DNA from: Amycolatopsis solani
Lineage (GTDB): Bacteria; Actinomycetota; Actinomycetes; Mycobacteriales; Pseudonocardiaceae
NCBI RefSeq assembly: GCF_033441515.1
Contig: NZ_JAWQJT010000002.1
Span: 1,054,001-1,118,000, forward strand
Reading direction: 5' to 3'
DNA: 64,000 nucleotides
A model generated the notes under the pieces. It did not search any database and had not been told where the DNA came from. It was given only the letters and a program-made list of their open reading frames with translations. Below, one piece after another: positions 47,069 to 57,377 of the stretch. Every line of letters begins with the position of its first letter. Position 1 is the first letter of the stretch. The position numbers were made by a program, and so were the translations under genes.

Positions 47069-48442
47069 TCAGCCGGCCGAGGCCGACGGTCGCGCCACCA
47101 GCTCGGTTTCGGCGAGCTGGTGGCGCTTCCGGCCGGGCTGGCGCAGGAACAGCGTCAGCACCGCCGAAAGGAGCGCGATGCACCCGGCGAGGACGTACGC
47201 GCCGGTGTAGCCCCACACGCTGATGACGCCCGCAGCGAGCCCGCCGCCGCCGACGCCGCCCACGAGTTTCGCGCTGTAGACCAGGCCGTAGTTCGACGCG
47301 TTGTTGTTCTCGCCGAAGTAGTCCGGCACCAGCGCGGCGAACAGCGGGTAGAACGCGCCGCTGCCGAAACCGGTCAGGAACGCGAACACCATGAACAGCA
47401 CCAGGTTGTGCGTGTTCCCGGCGTACAGGACGCCGAACTGCGCGCCGGCCGCGATCACCAGCACCAGCGTGAGCGTCTGCCGCCGCCCGAGCTTGTCCGA
47501 CGCCCAGCCGACGACCGCGCGGCCGGTGCCGTTCACGACCGCCAGCACCCCGGCCGAGGACGCCGCGACGAACGCGCCGAAGTGGCTCACCTTCGCGAAC
47601 GGCACCTGGAAGTTGATGCCGAACAGCGAAACGCCGCCGATGATCACCAGGCACACCCACATCAGCGGCAGCATCCCGGTCCGGACGGCCTCCCCCGGCG
47701 AGAACTGCTTAACCGCGGGCGGGTTCTTCGCCAGGCCGCCGCGGGACTTCCGGTCGCGGACCCAGTTCAGCGGGTCGACGTCGTTCGGCCACCAGCTCTT
47801 CGGCGGATCCTTGAACAGGAACCCGCAGATCCCGACGGCGAGGAGCATGTAGACGCCCATCACGTCGAGGATCACCGAATAGTTGGCCGGGGTGAGGAAA
47901 GCCGCGAACACGTAGATGAACGGGACCGCGCCGTAGGCGAACCCGCCGTTGACGAAGCCGGTTCGCGCACCCCGCTTTTCCGGGTACCACTTGCCGACCA
48001 TGTTGATGCAGGTCGCGTACACCAGTCCGGCGCCGATCCCGCCGAGGACCGAATAGCCCGCGAACGCCAGGGCGAGATTGCCGCTGTGCGAAATCGTGAA
48101 GTAGCCGATGCCGCTGCAGACCGCGCCGACGAGCATCGCCGTCTTCGCCGAGACGATGTTCTTCTCCCGCAGCCGCCCGGCCGGGAACGCGACCGCGGCC
48201 TGGAACACGGCCCAGACGCTGGCCAGCCAGAACGCGTCCGACAGCGTCCAGCCGTACTTCTCTTCCAGGGTGCCTTCGACGGCGCCCCAGCCGTACTCGA
48301 ACACGCTGACCGCCATCATGGCGATCCACGGCAGCCAGACCATCCAGCTGCGCGAGCGCCCCATGATGTCGTGCGGTGTTTCGCCTACCCGGTACACCCT
48401 TCCGTTGTCGTCGACGATCTCCTGGTAACGAGCTGCAGTCAT
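47069..48442 (-). CDS. OxlT-like MFS transporter, copy 1
   Basis: A 457-aa major facilitator with 12 predicted helices and a short polar N-terminal extension (YQEIVDDNGRVYRVGE). Motifs FPAGRLREKN and GLVYATCINMVGKWYPEKRG match the oxalate/formate antiporter branch, and FGENNNASNYGLVYSAK is a late conserved loop. The last helix is followed by RQPGRKRHQLAETELVARP. It would bring in oxalate or a related dicarboxylate, possibly in exchange for formate. Its closest relative in the window is the next gene, with which it shares ends and gene order, so the pair looks like a tandem duplication. Confidence 0.85.
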   Translation of the reverse strand: MTAARYQEIVDDNGRVYRVGETPHDIMGRSRSWMVWLPWIAMMAVSVFEYGWGAVEGTLEEKYGWTLSDAFWLASVWAVFQAAVAFPAGRLREKNIVSAKTAMLVGAVCSGIGYFTISHSGNLALAFAGYSVLGGIGAGLVYATCINMVGKWYPEKRGARTGFVNGGFAYGAVPFIYVFAAFLTPANYSVILDVMGVYMLLAVGICGFLFKDPPKSWWPNDVDPLNWVRDRKSRGGLAKNPPAVKQFSPGEAVRTGMLPLMWVCLVIIGGVSLFGINFQVPFAKVSHFGAFVAASSAGVLAVVNGTGRAVVGWASDKLGRRQTLTLVLVIAAGAQFGVLYAGNTHNLVLFMVFAFLTGFGSGAFYPLFAALVPDYFGENNNASNYGLVYSAKLVGGVGGGGLAAGVISVWGYTGAYVLAGCIALLSAVLTLFLRQPGRKRHQLAETELVARPSASAG

Positions 48443-48490
48443 GAGAGTTCTCTTTCGTCAGCGCTTACCCGTGTCCCTCTGCGTGCCGCG

Positions 48491-49870
48491 TCAGCCGGTG
48501 GCCGGCCGGGCCACGAGCTCGGTTTCGGCGAGCCCGTGGCGCATCCCGCCGGGTTTCCGGCCGGGCTGGCGCAAGAACAACGCGAGCCCCGCCGCGAGCA
48601 GGCTCGTGCCGGCCGCCAAGTAAAAGGCCGCGCCGTAGCCCCACCCGTCGATCACCATCTTGCCGAGGCCCGCGCCGACGATGCCCGAAACGAGCTTCGA
48701 GCTGTAGACCAGGCCGTAGTTGCTGGCGTTGTTGTTTTCCCCGAAGTAGTCGGCGGTCAGCGCGGCGAACAACGGGAAGATCGCCCCGCCGCCGAACCCG
48801 GAAACCATCGACGCCAGCAGGAACAGCGGCATGCTGCCGAGCGATCCGGACAGGTACACCGCGATCTGCGCCAGGCCCAGCACCACGCAGACCAGCAGCA
48901 GCGTCTGCCGCCGCCCGTAGCGGTCGGAGATCCAGCCGATCACCCCGCGCCCGGCGCCGTTGATGACCGCCTTGAGGCTCATCGCGAGCGCGACGATGCC
49001 GCCCGCGAACCCCATTTCCTTGCCGAACGGCACCTGCGCGGAAATGCCGAAGATGTTCACACCCGCCGTGCACAGCAGGCAGATCCACATCAGCGGCAGC
49101 ATGCCGGTCTTGAGCGCCTCCCGCGGCGTGAACTGCTTGACCGCGGGCGGGTTCTTCGCCAGCGACCGGCGCACGCGCGGGTCGTCCGACACCTTCAGCG
49201 GGTCGACCTGCGCCGGCCACCAGTTCTTCGGCGGATCGCGGAAGAACAGCCCGCTGACCGCGACGGCGGCGGCGAGGAAGAGCCCGACCGCGGGCAAAAT
49301 GCTGCCGTAGTTGCCCAGGTCCAGGTAGTTCGTGAAGATGAAGATGAACGGGACGGAGCCGTAGGCGAACCCGCCGTTGACGAAGCCCGTCTTCCCGCCC
49401 TTCCGCTCCGGGTACCACTTGCCGACCATGTTGATGCAGGTCGCGTAGACGAACCCGGCACCACCGCCGCCGAACAGGCCGAAGCCGAGGTAGGCCCAGA
49501 AGACGCTCGGCGAGTAGGCCAGTGCCACGTACCCGAGCACGGTGCCCGCGGCGCCGAGCAGCATCGCCGAGCGGGCGGACAGCCGGCCGCTTTCGCGCAA
49601 CTTGCCCGCGGGGAACGCCACCGCCGCCTGGAAGAAGATCCAGACGGCCAGCAGCCAGAAGATGTGGGCGCCGTGCCAGCCGTGCGCCGCGGACAGCGTG
49701 TCCTCGGCCGAAGTGAACGCGTATTCCGAAGAGCTGATGGCCATCATGGCCACCCAGGGCAGGACGACCATCGTCCACCGGGGTCTGCCCATGATGTCCC
49801 GGTCGGACTCGCCGACGCGGTAGGTTCTTCCGTTCGGGTCAGTGATCTCCTGGTAAGTGGCTGCGGTCAT
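48491..49870 (-). CDS. OxlT-like MFS transporter, copy 2
   Basis: A 459-aa paralogue of the preceding transporter, with the same N-terminal extension (YQEITDPNGRTYRVGES), FPAGKLRESG, YATCINMVGKWYPERKGGK, FGENNNASNYGLVYSSK and the same LAETELVARP tail. Divergence is concentrated in helices and in the central loop after PPAVKQFTP. The 48-base gap between the two copies holds no clear promoter, so they are likely co-transcribed. Different substrates or affinities, such as oxalate against formate or glyoxylate, would explain keeping both, but this cannot be read from sequence. Confidence 0.85.
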   Translation of the reverse strand: MTAATYQEITDPNGRTYRVGESDRDIMGRPRWTMVVLPWVAMMAISSSEYAFTSAEDTLSAAHGWHGAHIFWLLAVWIFFQAAVAFPAGKLRESGRLSARSAMLLGAAGTVLGYVALAYSPSVFWAYLGFGLFGGGGAGFVYATCINMVGKWYPERKGGKTGFVNGGFAYGSVPFIFIFTNYLDLGNYGSILPAVGLFLAAAVAVSGLFFRDPPKNWWPAQVDPLKVSDDPRVRRSLAKNPPAVKQFTPREALKTGMLPLMWICLLCTAGVNIFGISAQVPFGKEMGFAGGIVALAMSLKAVINGAGRGVIGWISDRYGRRQTLLLVCVVLGLAQIAVYLSGSLGSMPLFLLASMVSGFGGGAIFPLFAALTADYFGENNNASNYGLVYSSKLVSGIVGAGLGKMVIDGWGYGAAFYLAAGTSLLAAGLALFLRQPGRKPGGMRHGLAETELVARPATG

Positions 49871-49973
49871 GAGAGTTGTCCTTCGTCACCGTTGACTCAC
49901 GTCCCTCTGCTGCCGTAGTGCGGGTGGATCATCGTCCTTTCCGTGTGCTCGGGCCAGCCCCTGTGGAGGACGT

Positions 49974-52100
49974 TCAGAGCAGCCCCGCGGCCCGCGCCCA
50001 GCGGTACTTCGCGCCGAGCACGGCCACGGGCTTTTCGGTCGTGTACGGGTAGGCGACGACGCCGTGCTCGTACAGGTAGTCACTCGCTTCTTCGACCTCG
50101 ACGTCACCGGAGAGCGACGCGACGACGGGCTTGTGGATCCCCTTCGCGCGGTACTCCGCGACCACTTCGGACACGAGTTCCGCGAACACCATCGGCGGGG
50201 TGACGATGGTGTGCCAGTAGCCGAGGATCAGGGCGTGGACGCGGTCGTCCTCGAGACCGAGGGCGATCGTTTTGCGGTAGGTCGAGGGCGGTTCGCCGCC
50301 GGTGATGTCCACCGGGTTTCCCGCCGCGCCGAACGGCGGGATGAACTCCCGAAACGCCGCGTCGAGGTCGGGCGGGATCGCCATCAGGTCCAGCCCGTTG
50401 TCGACGCACGCGTCCGACAGCAGCACGCCGGAGCCGCCGGCACCGGTGATGATGACGACGTTCTCGCCCTTCGGCGCGGGCAGCAGCGGGATGCCGCGGG
50501 CGTACTCGAGCAGGTCGTTGAGCCCGGGCGCCCGGACGACGCCGCTCTGGCGGAGGATGTCGTCGTAGACCTTGTCGTTCCCGGCGAGCGCGCCGGTGTG
50601 CGAACTGGCCGCCTTCGCGCCCTGCGACGTCCGGCCCGCCTTGAGGACCACGACCGGCTTGCGCTTCGAGACGCGCTTCGCCGTCTCCGCGAACGAGCGG
50701 CCGTCCTTGAGGTCTTCGAGGTGCATCGCGACGAGCTGGGTGTTGTCGTCCTGCTCGAAGAAGGTGAGCAGGTCGTCCTCGTCGATGTCGGCCTTGTTCC
50801 CCACGCCGACGATCGACGACACGCCCATCTTCGCCGAGCGGCTGAACCCGAGGATCGCCATCCCGATCCCGCCACTCTGCGAGGACAGGGCGACGCCGCC
50901 TTTGACGTCATACGGTGTACAAAATGTCGCCGACAGGTTTTCCGGCGTGTAGTAGTAGCCGTAGATGTTGGGCCCGAGGATGCGCACGCCGTGCTTGCGC
51001 GCGATCGCGACGACCTCGTCCTGCAGCTCGACGTTGCCGGTCTCGCCGAAGCCGGACGGGATGAGGATCGCGCCGGCCGCGCCCTTCTTGCCGACCTCCT
51101 CCAGCGCGGCGGGGACGAACTTGGCCGGGATGGCGAAGACCGCGACGTCGACGTCGCCGGGTACGTCGGTGATGCTGGCGTACGCCTTGCGGTCGAGGAT
51201 CTCGGTGGCCTTGGGGTTGATCGGGTGGATCTCCCCCGCGTACCCGCCGTCGACCAGGTTCTTCATCACCGAGTTGCCGATCTTGCCCGCTTCGGCCGAC
51301 GCGCCGATCACCGCGATCGACGCCGGCTTCATGATCCGGTTCATCGACGCGAGGATCTCCTCCTGGGTGAACCGGTGCGGCTCCTTCGCCGCTTCCGGGT
51401 CGACCAGGATGCGGACGTCGACCGCGGTCGCCCCGCGCGCGGTGGCGAGCACCGGGTTGAGGTCCACTTCGGACAGCTGCGGGAAGTCGGCGACCAGCTG
51501 CCCGAGCCCGGTGATGACGGCGGCGAGCGCGTCGCGGTCGACAGGATCCGATCCGCGGACTCCCCGGAGGATTTCCACCGCTTGGATACCGTCGACCATC
51601 GACAGCGCTTCGTCGGTCGTCGTCGGCGCGAGCCGGAAGGTGACGTCCTTGAGCACCTCCACCAGCACGCCGCCGAGGCCGAACGCGACGACCTTGCCGA
51701 ACGTCGGGTCGGTGACCGAGCCGACGATCACCTCCTGGCCCTCGGTGAGCATCTGCTGCACCTGGACGCCGAGGATCCGCGCGCCGGCGTCGTAGGCCTT
51801 CGCGTTCTCGACGATCTGCTCGTATCCCGCCCGCACCGCTTCGGCGTCCCGCAGGCCGACGAGCACCCCGCCGGCCTCCGTCTTGTGCAGGATGTCCGGG
51901 GAGACGATCTTGAGCACCACCGGCAGCCCGATGGCTTCGGCCTGGGCCACGGCGTCCTCCGCCGAGCCGGCCAGCCGCTCCGCCGGCGTCGGGATACCGT
52001 ATGCCTCGCACACCGCACGCCCCTCGGGTGCGGTCAGCGAGGACCGCCCCTCGGCCGCCACCTGGTCGAGGATCTTTTCGACCGCCACGCGATCCGCCAC
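49974..52100 (-). CDS. NDP-forming acyl-CoA synthetase, fused beta-alpha
   Basis: A 708-aa acetate-CoA ligase (ADP-forming) family enzyme. The ATP-grasp (beta) part comes first (about residues 10-235; PVVLKIVSPDILHKTEAGGV), then the CoA-binding and ligase (alpha) parts (from about 255; SIAVIGASAEAGKIGN, ALSSQSGGIGMAIL). SSHTGALAGND contains the phosphohistidine. Such enzymes interconvert acyl-CoA, ADP and phosphate with acid, ATP and CoA. The GTG start lies directly before the frc stop, so it is co-transcribed with frc and the oxc-like gene. A formyl-CoA, oxalyl-CoA or acetyl-CoA substrate would fit; the reaction is not proven. Domain order is reversed from the common alpha-beta form. Confidence 0.85.
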   Translation of the reverse strand: MADRVAVEKILDQVAAEGRSSLTAPEGRAVCEAYGIPTPAERLAGSAEDAVAQAEAIGLPVVLKIVSPDILHKTEAGGVLVGLRDAEAVRAGYEQIVENAKAYDAGARILGVQVQQMLTEGQEVIVGSVTDPTFGKVVAFGLGGVLVEVLKDVTFRLAPTTTDEALSMVDGIQAVEILRGVRGSDPVDRDALAAVITGLGQLVADFPQLSEVDLNPVLATARGATAVDVRILVDPEAAKEPHRFTQEEILASMNRIMKPASIAVIGASAEAGKIGNSVMKNLVDGGYAGEIHPINPKATEILDRKAYASITDVPGDVDVAVFAIPAKFVPAALEEVGKKGAAGAILIPSGFGETGNVELQDEVVAIARKHGVRILGPNIYGYYYTPENLSATFCTPYDVKGGVALSSQSGGIGMAILGFSRSAKMGVSSIVGVGNKADIDEDDLLTFFEQDDNTQLVAMHLEDLKDGRSFAETAKRVSKRKPVVVLKAGRTSQGAKAASSHTGALAGNDKVYDDILRQSGVVRAPGLNDLLEYARGIPLLPAPKGENVVIITGAGGSGVLLSDACVDNGLDLMAIPPDLDAAFREFIPPFGAAGNPVDITGGEPPSTYRKTIALGLEDDRVHALILGYWHTIVTPPMVFAELVSEVVAEYRAKGIHKPVVASLSGDVEVEEASDYLYEHGVVAYPYTTEKPVAVLGAKYRWARAAGLL

Positions 52101-53330
52101 TCAGATCACCCCCGCCGCGCGGAACTTCTCGAGCTCCGCCTCGCCGTAGCCGAGCTCGCCCAGCACCTCGTCGTTGTGCTCGCCGAGCAGCGGCGAGCGG
52201 TCGATCTCGACCGGCGAGTCGGAGAGCTTCAGCGGGCAGCCGACGGTCTTGAACGCACCGCGTTCCGGGTGCGCCACCTCGACGACCGAGCCGAGCTCGG
52301 CCAGGGTCTCGTCCTCGATGAGCTCCTTCGTGGACAGGATCGGGCCGCACGGGATGTTGCAGGCGTTGAGCTTCTCCAGCACTTCCCACTTGGTGTGCTT
52401 CTCGGTCCACTCCTCGACGAGCGCGAACATCTTGTCCAGTTTGGACAGCCGGACCTCGGGGGTGGCCCACGCCGGGTCCTCGGCCAGCTCGCCCTTGCCG
52501 ATCAGCCGGGCCAGCGGGGCCCAGCCGGGTGGCTGGACGATCACGTAGATGTAGTCGTTCGGGCCGCCGGGCGCGCACTTCACCGCCCAACCGGGCTGGC
52601 CGCCGCCGGAGGCGTTGCCCGAGCGCGGGACCTCGTCGCCGAACTGGTCGTTCGGGTACTCCCCCAGCGGACCGTGGGCGAGCCGCTGCTGGTCGCGCAG
52701 CTTGACCCGGCACAGGTTGAGCACGGCGTCCTGCATGGCGACCTGGACGCGCTGGCCGCGGCCGGTGGAGGTCCGCTGGTACAGCGCGGCGAGGATGGCG
52801 GCCACCAGGTGGATGCCGGTGCCGGAGTCGCCGATCTGCGCCCCGGTCGCGGTCGGCGGCCCCTCCTCGAAGCCGGTGGTGCTCATCGCGCCGCCCATGG
52901 CCTGCGCGATCACCTCGTAGGCCTTGAAGTCGGCGTAGCGGCCGGGGCCGAACCCCTTGATGGAGGCGTAGACCAGCCGCGGGTTGAGCGCGGCCAGCTT
53001 CTCCCAAGGGTAGCCGAAGCGGTCGACGACGCCGGGGCCGAAGTTCTCGACCAGGACGTCCACTCCGGACACCAGCTTTTCGAAGATCTCCTTGCCCTCT
53101 GCGCTCTTCATGTTGAGCGTGATGCTGCGCTTGTTGGCGTTCAGCATCGTGAAGTAGAGGCTGTCCACCCCGGGCAGGTCCCGCAGCTGGCCGCGGGTGA
53201 TGTCGCCCCGGCCGGGGGTTTCGAGCTTGATCACGTCCGCGCCGAGCCAGGCGAGCAGCTGCGTCGACGACGGTCCGGACTGCACGTGCGTCATGTCGAG
53301 GACGCGGACGCCCTCCAGTGCCTTACCCAT
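52101..53330 (-). CDS. frc: formyl-CoA:oxalate CoA-transferase
   Basis: A 409-aa class III CoA-transferase. [20 protein letters not shown] at the N-terminus, [17 protein letters not shown], and IGDSGTG with the nucleophilic Asp168 match formyl-CoA transferase (E. coli Frc uses Asp169, length 416). It moves CoA from formyl-CoA to oxalate, giving oxalyl-CoA and formate. The ATG follows GGAGG. It lies 11 bases after the oxc-like gene and is immediately followed by the NDP-forming synthetase. Formate dehydrogenase in the neighbouring operon would remove the formate. Other class III transferases are possible, but the context strongly favours oxalate. Confidence 0.9.
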   Translation of the reverse strand: MGKALEGVRVLDMTHVQSGPSSTQLLAWLGADVIKLETPGRGDITRGQLRDLPGVDSLYFTMLNANKRSITLNMKSAEGKEIFEKLVSGVDVLVENFGPGVVDRFGYPWEKLAALNPRLVYASIKGFGPGRYADFKAYEVIAQAMGGAMSTTGFEEGPPTATGAQIGDSGTGIHLVAAILAALYQRTSTGRGQRVQVAMQDAVLNLCRVKLRDQQRLAHGPLGEYPNDQFGDEVPRSGNASGGGQPGWAVKCAPGGPNDYIYVIVQPPGWAPLARLIGKGELAEDPAWATPEVRLSKLDKMFALVEEWTEKHTKWEVLEKLNACNIPCGPILSTKELIEDETLAELGSVVEVAHPERGAFKTVGCPLKLSDSPVEIDRSPLLGEHNDEVLGELGYGEAELEKFRAAGVI

Positions 53331-53341
53331 GAGGCCTCCGC

Positions 53342-55078
53342 TCACTTGTACATGGTCTGGTTCATGGTTCCGGGGGCGTAGACGTCGGGATCGACCCAGA
53401 CGTTGAGCAGCGAGGGCTTGCCGGATTCGCGGGCCCGCCGCAGCGCCGGCGCGATGTCGGTGGGGTCGCGGACTTCTTCGCCGTAGCCGCCGAGCATCCG
53501 GGCGAACTCGTCGTAGCGGACGTCGCCGAGAGTGTTGCCGACGCGCTCGCGCGGCAGGCCGTACTTCGCGGCCTGGCCGTAGCGGATCTGGTTCATCGAC
53601 GAGTTGTTGCCGACGATGCCGACGAACGGCAGGTCGAACCGCACCAGCGTCTCGAAGTCCCAGCCGGTGAGGCTGAACGCGCCGTCGCCGAAGAGCGCGA
53701 CGACCTCCTTGTCCGGCCGGGCGTGCTTGGCGGCCATGACGAAGGGGATGCCGACGCCGAGTGTCCCGAGTGGACCCGGGTCCATCCAGTGGCCGGGCGA
53801 TTTGGGCTGGACGACCTGGCCGGAGAAGGTGACGATGTCGCCGCCGTCGCCGATGTAGATCGAGTCCTCGGTGAGGAACTCGTTGATCTCGTGGACCAGC
53901 CGGTACGGGTGGATCGGGCTCGCGTCGGAGTGCTGCAGCGGCAGCCGCTTCTGTTTCGCCTGCTCTTCCACGGCGTGCAGTTCTTCGAGCCACGCCTTCC
54001 GGCCGACGGCACCGTTGTCGGCGCGTCCGGAAGCGGCCTCGGCCACCGCGGCCAGCACCTGGCCGGCGTCGCCGACGATGCCGAGGTCGACGTCGCGGTT
54101 CTTGCCGACCGTGCGGTAGTCGAGGTCGATCTGCACGACGGTGGCGTCCTTCGACAGCCGTTTGCCGTAGCCCATCCGGAAGTCGAACGGGGTGCCGACG
54201 ATGACGATCACGTCGGCGTTGTCGAAGGCGTACCGGCGGGAGAGCTGGAAGTGGTGCGGGTCGCCCGGGGGCAGCGTGCCGCGGCCGGCGCCGTTCATGT
54301 ACGCCGGGATGTTCAGCGTGCGCACCAGGTCGGCGGCGGGCTCGGTGGCCCGCGTGGTCCAGACCTGGCTGCCGAGCAGGATGGCCGGCTTCTTCGCGTG
54401 CACCAGCAGGTCCGCGAGCTTCTCGACGTCGGCGGGGTCGCCCGCGTTCTTCGTCGACGCGCGGTAGCGGCCCGCCTCGGGGATCCGCGCCTGGCTGAGC
54501 GGCACCCGCGCGTCGAGGACGTCCCGCGGGATCTCGAGGAACGACGGGCCCGGCGCCCCGGCGTAGGCCTCGCGGAACGCCATGCTCACGAGATCGGCGA
54601 CCCGCGCGGTGTGCGGCACGGTGGCGGCGAACTTGGTGATCGGCGCCATCATGTCCACGTGCGGGAGGTCCTGCAGGGACCCCATCTTGTGCTGGGTCAG
54701 CGCGCCCTGGCCGCCGATGAGCAGCATCGGGCTTTCCGCGCGCAGCGCGTTCGCCACCCCGGTGACGGCGTCGGTGGTGCCCGGCCCGGCGGTGACGACC
54801 GCGCAACCGGGCTTGCCGGTGATCCGCGCGTAACCGTCCGCGGCGTGCGCCGCGACCTGCTCGTGCCGGACGTCGATGACCTCGATGCCTTCGTCGACGC
54901 AGCCGTCGTAGATGTCGATGATGTGGCCGCCGCACAGGGTGAAGATCGTGTCGACCCCTTCGGCCTTCAAGGCTTTCGCCACCAGGTGGCCGCCGGAGAT
55001 CTCGGCCGGCGCGGGCTCGGCGCCGTTCGTCGCACGGGCACTCTCCCCCGCGGTCGTGCCGGTCGTGGTCAGCGCCAT
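53342..55078 (-). CDS. oxalyl-CoA-decarboxylase-like ThDP enzyme
   Basis: A 578-aa thiamine-diphosphate enzyme. Catalytic Glu73 is in [16 protein letters not shown], the central domain runs to about 370, and the ThDP-Mg motif is [16 protein letters not shown] with VGNNSSMNQ. Overall it resembles both acetolactate synthase and oxalyl-CoA decarboxylase/2-hydroxyacyl-CoA lyase. The call as the decarboxylase turning oxalyl-CoA into formyl-CoA rests mainly on the directly following frc and on nearby formate dehydrogenase and OxlT-like genes; no ilvN is present. AGAGGAG precedes the ATG. The shared promoter with the SucCD-like operon contains GntR site C. Confidence 0.75.
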   Translation of the reverse strand: MALTTTGTTAGESARATNGAEPAPAEISGGHLVAKALKAEGVDTIFTLCGGHIIDIYDGCVDEGIEVIDVRHEQVAAHAADGYARITGKPGCAVVTAGPGTTDAVTGVANALRAESPMLLIGGQGALTQHKMGSLQDLPHVDMMAPITKFAATVPHTARVADLVSMAFREAYAGAPGPSFLEIPRDVLDARVPLSQARIPEAGRYRASTKNAGDPADVEKLADLLVHAKKPAILLGSQVWTTRATEPAADLVRTLNIPAYMNGAGRGTLPPGDPHHFQLSRRYAFDNADVIVIVGTPFDFRMGYGKRLSKDATVVQIDLDYRTVGKNRDVDLGIVGDAGQVLAAVAEAASGRADNGAVGRKAWLEELHAVEEQAKQKRLPLQHSDASPIHPYRLVHEINEFLTEDSIYIGDGGDIVTFSGQVVQPKSPGHWMDPGPLGTLGVGIPFVMAAKHARPDKEVVALFGDGAFSLTGWDFETLVRFDLPFVGIVGNNSSMNQIRYGQAAKYGLPRERVGNTLGDVRYDEFARMLGGYGEEVRDPTDIAPALRRARESGKPSLLNVWVDPDVYAPGTMNQTMYK

Positions 55079-55194
55079 CGCTCAACTCCTCTGGTCCGCC
55101 ACCGGAGCTCTCTTGTCCGGCAGTCCGTTTCCGGGTCCGCTCATGCCACTGCCGGCGTCCTTCGAGGTCAGCGGCCTCTTCGCGGCAGACTGTA

Positions 55195-55211
55195 GATTGC
55201 ATACCGTATGG
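55195..55211. promoter_or_regulatory. candidate GntR operator, site C
   Basis: GATTGCATACCGTATGG contains the perfect palindrome CATAC-C-GTATG at 55200-55210. It lies in the 267-bp divergent region, 117 bases upstream of the oxc-like gene and 135 bases upstream of sucC, so it could serve both operons. Confidence 0.78.
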
Positions 55212-55345
55212 GGTAGGCATATAGTCACTCCTCGAGCAGCCCGTGTCCAGGGCTATCCGCAGGGTTTTTCCCGGGCCTCGGGCCGGCCCCGCGGACCGTC
55301 GCTCCACGCCCTCGCCCTGCCCCGCCGCGGAAAGGACGCCCCCGC

Positions 55346-56491
55346 ATGGACCTCTTCGAACACGAAGCCCGAGAGCTCTTCGAGAAGCACGGCGTACCCG
55401 TCCCCCGCGGCCGCGTCGCCGCCGATCCCGCCGCGGCTCGTGCCACCGCCGTCGATCTGGGTGGATCGGTGGTCGTCAAGGCCCAGGTCAAGACCGGCGG
55501 CCGCGGCAAGGCCGGCGGTGTCCGCGTAGTGCATACAGCCGACGACGCCGAGCAAGCCGCGGACGACATCCTCGGGATGGACATCAAGGGCCACACCGTC
55601 CACCGCGTCCTGGTGACCGAAGCGAGCGAAATCGCCGAGGAGTACTACGTCTCCTTCCTGCTCGACCGCGCCGGGCGGACGTTCCTCGCCATGGCCTCGG
55701 TCCACGGCGGGATGGAGATCGAAGAAGTGGCGGCCACCGACCCGGCGGCACTCCGGCGGGTCCCGGTCGACGCACTGGCCGGCGTCGACGCGGCCGAGGT
55801 GGCGGCGGCGTTCCCGGCCGGCGTCCGGGCGGAAGTGGCCGGGGTCGTCGAAAAGCTGTGGGAGGTGTTCGTCGCCGAGGACTGCACGCTCGTCGAGGTC
55901 AATCCCCTGGCGAGCACGCCGGCCGGGATCGTCGCGCTGGACGGGAAGATCACCCTCGACGACAACGCGGCCTTCCGGCGGTCCGAGTCGTTCGACGGCA
56001 CCGCCGACGGCGACCCCCTCGAACGGGAAGCCCGCGCGAAGGGCCTCAACTACGTCAAGCTGGACGGCGACATCGGCGTGATCGGCAACGGCGCCGGCCT
56101 GGTCATGTCCACTTTGGACGTCGTAGCGGCGGCCGCGGCCGAGGCGGGCGCGCGCGGCCCGGCGAACTTCCTCGACATCGGCGGCGGCGCCTCGGCCGAG
56201 GTGATGGTGAACGGGCTGAGCGTGATCCTCGGCGACCCGCAGGTGCGCAGCGTGTTCGTCAACGTCTTCGGCGGCATCACCGCGTGCGACGCCGTCGCGA
56301 CCGGGATCGTGCGCTCGCTGGACGTGCTCGGTTCGCGCGCGACCAAGCCGCTGGTGGTCCGGCTCGACGGCAACAACGTCGCCGAAGGCAGGCGGATCCT
56401 CGCCGAAGCCGCCCACCCCCTGGTCACCGTGGTGGCCACCATGGACGACGCCGCCCGCGAGGCGGCGAAGCTCGCGATCGCGGAGGTCTGA
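55346..56491 (+). CDS. sucC: succinyl-CoA-ligase-like beta subunit
   Basis: A 381-aa ATP-grasp beta subunit: [20 protein letters not shown] at the N-terminus, [18 protein letters not shown] in the ATP-grasp region, [12 protein letters not shown] near residue 180, and [12 protein letters not shown] and [11 protein letters not shown] near 280-310. It pairs with the next gene product. Housekeeping succinyl-CoA synthetase has the same architecture, so this may be a second copy adapted to another acid. Its location beside oxc/frc, sharing the GntR site, suggests oxalate, malate or succinate activation linked to CoA-transfer priming. GGAAAGGA lies upstream of the ATG. Confidence 0.87.
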   Translation: MDLFEHEARELFEKHGVPVPRGRVAADPAAARATAVDLGGSVVVKAQVKTGGRGKAGGVRVVHTADDAEQAADDILGMDIKGHTVHRVLVTEASEIAEEYYVSFLLDRAGRTFLAMASVHGGMEIEEVAATDPAALRRVPVDALAGVDAAEVAAAFPAGVRAEVAGVVEKLWEVFVAEDCTLVEVNPLASTPAGIVALDGKITLDDNAAFRRSESFDGTADGDPLEREARAKGLNYVKLDGDIGVIGNGAGLVMSTLDVVAAAAAEAGARGPANFLDIGGGASAEVMVNGLSVILGDPQVRSVFVNVFGGITACDAVATGIVRSLDVLGSRATKPLVVRLDGNNVAEGRRILAEAAHPLVTVVATMDDAAREAAKLAIAEV

Positions 56492-56494
56492 CCC

Positions 56495-57376
56495 GTGGCC
56501 ATCTTCCTGGACGAGACCAGCCGGATCGTCGTCTCCGGCATCACCGGCTCCGAAGGCGCCAAGCACACCCGGCGGATGCTGGCCGCCGGGACGACCGTCG
56601 TCGGCGGGGTGAACCCGCGCAAGGCCGGGCAGCGGGTCGAGCTTTCCGGTCGTTCGCTGCCGGTGTTCGGCAGCGTCGCGGAGTCGATCGCGTCGGCGGG
56701 CGCCGACGTCTGCGTGCTGTTCGTGCCGCCGCCGTTCGTCGCGGACGCGGTGATCGAGGCGGTGGACGCCGGGATCGGGCTCGCGGTGGTGATCACCGAA
56801 GGCGTCCCGGTGCACGATTCCGCGCGGTTGTGGGCGCACGCGGTCGCCGCGGGCGGGCGGACGCGGATCATCGGCCCGAACTGCCCGGGCATCATCTCCC
56901 CCGGCCGCTCGAACGCCGGCATCATCCCTGCCGACATCACCGGCCCGGGCCGGATCGGCCTGGTGTCGAAGTCCGGCACGCTGACGTACCAGCTCATGCA
57001 CGAGCTGCGGGACACCGGGTTCTCGACGTGCGTCGGCATCGGCGGCGACCCGATCATCGGGACGACGCACATCGACGCCGTCGAAGCGTTCGAAAAGGAC
57101 CCGGAGACCGACGTGATCGTCCTGATCGGCGAAATCGGCGGCGACGCGGAAGAACGCGCCGCGGAGTTCGTGCGGGCCAACGTGTCGAAGCCGGTGGTCG
57201 GCTACGTCGCCGGCTTCACCGCGCCGGAAGGCAAGACGATGGGCCACGCGGGCGCGATCGTCTCCGGCTCTTCAGGTACGGCGGCCGCGAAGAAGGAGGC
57301 GCTGGAGGCGGCGGGCATCCGCGTCGGCCGCACCCCGAGCGAGACGGCGGCCCTGGTCCGCGAAGTCCTCGGCTGA
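56495..57376 (+). CDS. sucD: succinyl-CoA-ligase-like alpha subunit
   Basis: A 293-aa alpha subunit. [19 protein letters not shown] is the CoA-binding region, [11 protein letters not shown] the middle motif, [11 protein letters not shown] the ligase domain entry, and [14 protein letters not shown] holds the phosphohistidine His251. The length matches E. coli SucD (289). It begins three bases after sucC and is followed after one base by a LysR gene, so the three form an operon. The classical substrate is succinate; the oxalate context makes a different acid possible. Confidence 0.88.
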   Translation: MAIFLDETSRIVVSGITGSEGAKHTRRMLAAGTTVVGGVNPRKAGQRVELSGRSLPVFGSVAESIASAGADVCVLFVPPPFVADAVIEAVDAGIGLAVVITEGVPVHDSARLWAHAVAAGGRTRIIGPNCPGIISPGRSNAGIIPADITGPGRIGLVSKSGTLTYQLMHELRDTGFSTCVGIGGDPIIGTTHIDAVEAFEKDPETDVIVLIGEIGGDAEERAAEFVRANVSKPVVGYVAGFTAPEGKTMGHAGAIVSGSSGTAAAKKEALEAAGIRVGRTPSETAALVREVLG

Positions 57377-57377
57377 C

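Noticed and set aside
48443..48490. GntR site before the tandem transporters
   Set aside because: Neither this gap nor the one at 49871-49973 contains a match to GATTGYATRCMGTATSS, so direct control of these copies is not claimed.
53342..55078. Acetolactate synthase
   Set aside because: Sequence alone allows it, but there is no regulatory subunit gene or branched-chain context, and frc follows directly; kept as an alternative only.
55501..55545. GCATACAG inside sucC as another GntR site
   Set aside because: Only the left half matches, it is within coding sequence, and it lacks the GTATSS half.
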